Below the pieces are notes generated by a model. It ran no database searches. It was not told where the DNA came from and saw only the letters and a list, made by a program, of their open reading frames with translations. From Betaproteobacteria bacterium (GTDB taxonomy: Bacteria > Pseudomonadota > Gammaproteobacteria > Burkholderiales > Burkholderiaceae_C), in the NCBI GenBank assembly GCA_025356445.1, contig JANXSZ010000016.1, forward strand, positions 49,398 through 113,397: DNA of 64,000 bases, in the 5' to 3' direction. The position numbers and the translations under genes are program-made. This document shows positions 60,528 to 64,000 of this stretch, piece after piece. Every line of letters starts with the position of its first letter. Positions within the stretch are counted from its first letter, which is position 1.

Positions 60528-62182
60528 CTGGCGCCTTCCCCCGCCGGGTACAGGCCGCGCACGTTCAGGCTTTGGAAGTCTTCCCCACGCGTCATCTTCA
60601 GCGGCGACGAGGTGCGTGTTTCTACCCCGGTGAACACCGCATCATGCAGGTCAAAGCCTTTGATCTTTTTACCGAATGCGGGCATGGCTTCGCGGATGGC
60701 TGCAATAGCGTAGGGCGGCAGGGCCGTGGACAAATCACCCATCAGCACACCGGGTTTGTACGACGGCTCCACGCTGCCGAGTTGGGTGGACGCACGGCCC
60801 GCCACAAAATCGCCCACCAGTTGGCCAGGGGCCTCGTAGTTGCTGCCACCCAGTACATAGGCGTGAGATTCGAGTTGGCGCTGCAAGACAATGCCTGCCA
60901 GCGGGTGATTCGCCGTGACTTCCCCGGTGAAGTCCCCGCCCAGCGCGGCCTCAAAGGCATGGGGGTCGGTGGGGTAGTCGCTCGGATCAATGCCCACCAC
61001 GATGCCCGCATTGGCGTTGCGTTCGTTGCGGCTGTACTGGCTCATGCCGTTGGTCACGACACGGTGGGGCTCTGAGGTGGCTGCGACCACCGTGCCGCCG
61101 GGGCACATGCAAAAGCTGTAGACCGATCTGCCTTGACCTGCGCCGCTCGTTACATGGTGAACCAGTTTGTAATCTGCCGCGCCGAGCATAGGGTGGCCCG
61201 CGTGGCGACCCCAGCGGGCACGGTCGATCAAACCTTGCGGGTGTTCGACACGGAAACCGATGGAAAACGCTTTGGCCTCTATGTAGACGCCGCGCTTGTG
61301 CAGCATGGTGCAGGTATCGCGCGAACTGTGGCCCAGTGCCAGCACCACATGGTCAGCACGCAGGGCATGGGTTTGGCCAGTTTTTTGATCAAAAACAGTT
61401 AATTCACGCAGGCTGGATCTGCTATCATTTTTTTCGAGGCGTACATCCACCACCCGCTGTTCAAAGCGGATTTCACCGCCCAGCGCTGTGATTTGCTCGC
61501 GCAGGTTTTCCACCACTTTCACGAGTTTGAAGGTGCCAATGTGCGGGTGCGCAGCCACCAAAATCTCGGGTGGCGCACCTGCTTTGACGAATTCTTCCAT
61601 CACCTTGCGGCCCAGAAAGCGCGGGTCTTTGATCTGGCTGTACAGCTTGCCGTCTGAGAACGTGCCCGCACCGCCTTCCCCAAACTGCACGTTGGATTCG
61701 GCATGCAGCACTTTTTTGCGCCACAAACCCCAGGTGTCCTTGGTACGCTCACGCACGGTTTTGCCGCGCTCCAGCACGATAGGACGCAGGCCCATTTGCG
61801 CCAGCACCAGCGCGGCAAAGATGCCGCAGGGGCCAAAGCCGACGACGACAGGGCGGGGTGTTTCTGGGGGCCAATCTGTTGACCATGCCGCCGGGGCTTG
61901 TACGGGGGCGTGCCACAGCATGTTAGGGCTGGGTTGGATATGCGGATTGCTCTTCAGATTTTGTAGCAGCAGAGCCTCGTCGACAGTGGGAATGAGGCCA
62001 ATATCTACGATGTAGACAGCTTGCAGATCTGCTTTGCGGGCGTCAAAGCTGCGTTTGAAGATGTGCAGATCGGCAATGCTGCTTTCGTCAAGACCCAGCA
62101 GTTTGGCGCACATGGCCAGCAAAGGCGCATCGGGAGCTTCGGCCTGTGCCAAAGTCAGTTTGAGTTCAGAAAGTCGCAGCAT
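60425..62182 (-). CDS. FAD-dependent dehydrogenase of COG2509 type
   Basis: 585 residues from ATG 62182, chosen because GAGG sits six bases upstream; ATGs at 62188 and 62227 are alternatives. An N-terminal domain of about 85 residues (MLRLSELKLTLAQAE...) precedes the FAD motif VVGFGPCGIFAALVLAQMGLRP (in part; about 110-130). Then FSDGKLYSQIKDPRFLGRKV, VLALGHSSRDT and a C-terminal YPAGEGASYAGGILSAGVDGI (in part). The substrate is unknown. About 20 residues (RLEKNDSRSSLRELTVFDQ) come from dispersed repeat copy F. Its 3' end overlaps the DUF3025 gene by 103 bp. Confidence 0.85.
   Translation of the reverse strand: MLRLSELKLTLAQAEAPDAPLLAMCAKLLGLDESSIADLHIFKRSFDARKADLQAVYIVDIGLIPTVDEALLLQNLKSNPHIQPSPNMLWHAPVQAPAAWSTDWPPETPRPVVVGFGPCGIFAALVLAQMGLRPIVLERGKTVRERTKDTWGLWRKKVLHAESNVQFGEGGAGTFSDGKLYSQIKDPRFLGRKVMEEFVKAGAPPEILVAAHPHIGTFKLVKVVENLREQITALGGEIRFEQRVVDVRLEKNDSRSSLRELTVFDQKTGQTHALRADHVVLALGHSSRDTCTMLHKRGVYIEAKAFSIGFRVEHPQGLIDRARWGRHAGHPMLGAADYKLVHHVTSGAGQGRSVYSFCMCPGGTVVAATSEPHRVVTNGMSQYSRNERNANAGIVVGIDPSDYPTDPHAFEAALGGDFTGEVTANHPLAGIVLQRQLESHAYVLGGSNYEAPGQLVGDFVAGRASTQLGSVEPSYKPGVLMGDLSTALPPYAIAAIREAMPAFGKKIKGFDLHDAVFTGVETRTSSPLKMTRGEDFQSLNVRGLYPAGEGASYAGGILSAGVDGIKVGEAVARAVLADRNTAASA
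61385..61436 (-). repeat. Dispersed repeat, copy F, in frame inside flavoprotein gene
   Basis: Read on the minus strand: AAAAATGATAGCAGATCCAG resembles the GAATTGATAGCTGCC part of copy C and is followed by an A/T-rich TTTTTGATC end. It inserts a peptide between strands of the FAD domain. Weaker match than copies A, C, G and H. Confidence 0.4.
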
Positions 62183-62265
62183 GGGCATCCTCGGGTCAGG
62201 CTCGTGGTTATCAAGCAAAACGTTCATTGCGTAGTCACTTTGAAAGAGCGCCGATAATATCTCCC

Positions 62266-62585
62266 GTGAAGCTCACCAGACCGCCGCTGGTGCAATTTGG
62301 GAAACCAAGCACTGGAGGAACGTCCGGACTGCACAGGGCAGCGTAGCAGCTAACGGCTGTCCACCGTGAGGTGAGGATCAGAGCAACAGAGACGAGCCGC
62401 TTTAGTGCGGGTGAAACGGGCAATCTCTACGCGCAGCAATACCAAGTAGGCCAACGTTGACGGGGCCCCCGGAGTTGGCGGGTAGGTAGCACTGAGCTGG
62501 GAAGTGATTCCCAGCCAAGATTAATGGCGGTCACACTCGAGGGCAACCTTGAGCGCACAGAATCCGGCTTATCGGTGAGCTTCAC
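62266..62585 (+). ncRNA. rnpB: RNase P RNA (M1 RNA)
   Basis: Catalytic RNA that matures tRNA 5' ends. The conserved cores GGAGGAACGTCCGGACT (about 62310-62327) and ACAGAATCCGGCTTAT (about 62557-62572) are present in the right order and distance. The terminal P1 helix is formed by GTGAAGCTCACC (62266-62277) and GGTGAGCTTCAC (62574-62585). Type A architecture and about 320 bases fit betaproteobacteria. A -10-like GATAAT is at 62253-62258. Ends are set from the P1 helix and may be off by a few bases. Confidence 0.95.
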
Positions 62586-62617
62586 ACTTATTTTTCATGG
62601 CGGTGCATCGCTGGCGT

Positions 62618-62640
62618 AAAAAACCCCGCCAAAGCGGGGT
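62618..62640 (-). terminator. Rho-independent terminator, minus strand
   Basis: On the minus strand ACCCCGC-TTTG-GCGGGGT is followed by six T. It ends transcription of the exported-protein gene coming from the right, before it can run antisense to rnpB. Confidence 0.85.
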
Positions 62641-62655
62641 AATGTCTTGCCAGAA

Positions 62656-62685
62656 GAGGCCAGCGTACCTAGCTACGCTGGCCTC
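62656..62685. other. Perfect 12-bp inverted repeat next to stop codon
   Basis: GAGGCCAGCGTA (62656-62667) and TACGCTGGCCTC (62674-62685) with a six-base loop, three bases beyond the stop of the minus-strand gene. Together with the adjacent terminator it forms a double hairpin; without a T run of its own it may stabilise the mRNA 3' end. Confidence 0.75.
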
Positions 62686-62687
62686 AA

Positions 62688-64000
62688 TCAATCAAAAGAC
62701 CACGCCAGTGCTTGGATCCAAGCTGCTCGCGCTGCTGTGCCATAGAGGTTGACCTCGCGGTATTCCCCAGTCGCATTGGGTGTGGCGGGTAGAGGTAAAG
62801 CGCCATTGGAAACTATGGCACTGGTTGATGTGGGGTTCAATGTAAAGGCGTCGGCCAAGTTGGTACTCAGATTCACGATATTGGTGGCGCCACTGCTCTG
62901 GCGGTAAAAGCCCGCGCTCTCAATGCGTGTTGCCCCTGGCGTGCGCACCCACGATACCGTGACAGAGGACATGCCGGGCTGGGGGGCTTGCACCACATTG
63001 GTGGAGGGGGTCAAATCATGGCGCAGAGTGGTCAACAGCCCTGTTGGGTTTTGCACAGGGGCCAGCAGGGTGGTTGTTTCGGTTATCGGTACGCCGCCGC
63101 CTGCATTGGTGTAGATTTCTGCGGTGTAGCGGTTATAGGCTTGTAGCTGCGCGTAGTCTGGTGCCGCATCTGCACAGTAGACGTTGGTGGTGCCGCACAC
63201 ATTAACGGCTGCTTTGGTGCTCAAGCCCAAAGCGGGATACCTGAAATCACGATGGGTCCGTGGTGCTGTGGTGCCCGGTGTTGGGATGGTGCCCGTTTTG
63301 TTGTGAATGGCAAAATTTCCAGAATTGTTCACAGACTGCGGGGTTAAAACAATGCCTGCTGTGGGTAAGCCTGGGCCTTTGATGCGCACGGCATATACAT
63401 CGCTGGCTTTGTACGTTTGCGATGTGGCATCGTAAGCCGTGGTGCTGAATGTCATTTCAATACTTGATCTGACATAGCTTACGCTCGTTGATGCCGCATT
63501 AAGCTGTTGCACCGCCGCATTGCGAGGCTGCATGCTCCAGTTGAAGCTCTTTTGGTTGCCATGGAGGATCCAGTTGCCTGCTGCGGCGCGGGTCAGTGTG
63601 TCGTCGCGCTTGAACACCAGTATTTTGGTGTACTCGATAGGTTCGGCGATATTGCCAGCCAAAGGGCCTGTTCTGGGTTGGCGGATAGTGACTTCGACCA
63701 CAGCGCGGTCATCCACTGTGCTCCCTGTCGCACGCGTTAGAAACAGAATGGAGGCATTGCGCAATGTGCTGCCTTGCACGACACTTTTATCTGCTTCGCT
63801 GACCAAAGTGCTGAACTCAGCCTCAAAATCTTTGCTGTTTTGTTTGAAATCGGGTGAGGTGAACCGGCTTCCGCTGGCATTCGAGTCGCAGTTGACATCG
63901 GCCTGTCGCTGGACTTTGGGCAGTGCCAAACAACGGTTGACCTCAGTGACCCACGCATTCATTTTGTCAAACGTGAGTGCAGGGCTGGTCGACAGCGCGA
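62688..64000 (-). CDS. Unrecognised protein, 5' end outside window
   Basis: At least 437 residues; the frame stays open past the ATG at 63962 to the window edge (LTFDK directly precedes it), so the true start lies outside. I do not recognise a family. The sequence is rich in Thr, Ser, Asn and Ala with beta-type alternation (VSYVRSSIEMTFSTTAYDA, DVYAVRIKGPGLPTAGIVL) and has a few scattered Cys (CNVYC-like segment VCGTTNVYCADAAP), which suggests an exported or outer-membrane-attached protein. The C-terminus ends ...WIQALAWSFD. Ends in a hairpin plus terminator. Confidence 0.7.
   Translation of the reverse strand, partial: ALSTSPALTFDKMNAWVTEVNRCLALPKVQRQADVNCDSNASGSRFTSPDFKQNSKDFEAEFSTLVSEADKSVVQGSTLRNASILFLTRATGSTVDDRAVVEVTIRQPRTGPLAGNIAEPIEYTKILVFKRDDTLTRAAAGNWILHGNQKSFNWSMQPRNAAVQQLNAASTSVSYVRSSIEMTFSTTAYDATSQTYKASDVYAVRIKGPGLPTAGIVLTPQSVNNSGNFAIHNKTGTIPTPGTTAPRTHRDFRYPALGLSTKAAVNVCGTTNVYCADAAPDYAQLQAYNRYTAEIYTNAGGGVPITETTTLLAPVQNPTGLLTTLRHDLTPSTNVVQAPQPGMSSVTVSWVRTPGATRIESAGFYRQSSGATNIVNLSTNLADAFTLNPTSTSAIVSNGALPLPATPNATGEYREVNLYGTAARAAWIQALAWSFD

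Noticed and set aside
62235..62423. Short minus-strand open frame over rnpB
   Set aside because: The region is the 5' part of RNase P RNA.
1..64000. Insertion sequences, prophage, CRISPR array or integron
   Set aside because: No transposase, integrase, phage structural gene, cas gene or regularly spaced repeat was seen. The dispersed repeats are too short and too scattered for CRISPR.

Overview
The window is about 60% GC chromosomal DNA from a betaproteobacterium, most likely a member of the Comamonadaceae (Burkholderiales; Rhodoferax/Polaromonas/Limnohabitans-like). The family call is inference. It rests on the protein types (Bug/TctC receptor, OhrR/Ohr pair, several livHMGF-type and fatty acyl-CoA genes, AMP nucleosidase, RNase P RNA next to a COG2509 flavoprotein) and on short dispersed repeats of a kind I associate with that family. 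I see no phage, insertion sequence, CRISPR array or tRNA. Genes are densely packed and no non-coding stretch exceeds 300 bases; the longest are 14023-14261 and 54762-54949.

Layout. 1-11 kb: glutathione reductase (cut by the window edge), two GSTs, an acyl-CoA synthetase, AMP nucleosidase, a membrane diguanylate cyclase, a VapBC-type toxin-antitoxin pair, phosphatidylserine decarboxylase, a RutE-like reductase and a GMC oxidoreductase. 11-16 kb: 3-hydroxyacyl-CoA dehydrogenase, enoyl-CoA hydratase, the OhrR/Ohr peroxide module with a readable operator, DUF2855 and a CMD-family protein. 16-20.4 kb: a 7TM diguanylate cyclase facing a three-gene export/membrane cluster (small secreted Cys protein, YHYH lipoprotein, EF-hand/HupE-UreJ membrane protein). 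20.4-26.3 kb: LysR regulator plus thiolase, two acyl-CoA dehydrogenases (PimC/PimD-like) and a CaiB-type CoA transferase that is frameshifted. 26.3-29.6 kb: SrkA-like kinase, GNAT, Fic-HTH with a strong operator. 29.6-38.5 kb: a TetR-controlled acyl-CoA carboxylase cluster resembling, but not equal to, the atu (acyclic terpene) and liu (leucine) pathways, followed by a thioesterase and an Mpo1-like protein. 38.5-49.2 kb: zinc alcohol dehydrogenase, two branched-chain-type ABC receptors, and a complete livHMGF + acyl-CoA ligase + receptor operon. 49.2-62.2 kb: Atm1-type ABC exporter, TctC receptor, HypT-like LysR, aspartase, a gltIJKL glutamate/aspartate transporter with a candidate sigma-54 promoter, a cardiolipin-synthase-like gene remnant, pyrC, DUF3025 and a COG2509 flavoprotein. 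62.2-64 kb: rnpB and the 3' part of an unrecognised exported protein.

How it fits together. Much of the window takes up, activates and beta-oxidises carboxylic acids (ligases, CoA transferase, at least four acyl-CoA dehydrogenases, thiolase, hydratase, hydroxyacyl-CoA dehydrogenase, biotin carboxylase, thioesterases), with local transcription factors whose probable operators can be read as inverted repeats. The most unusual signals are a family of roughly 55-80 bp repeats, several lying in frame inside housekeeping and catabolic genes; the secreted/YHYH/HupE gene trio; the Fic gene with symmetric half-sites up to its start codon; and the atu-like carboxylase cluster that lacks a hydratase and a lyase.
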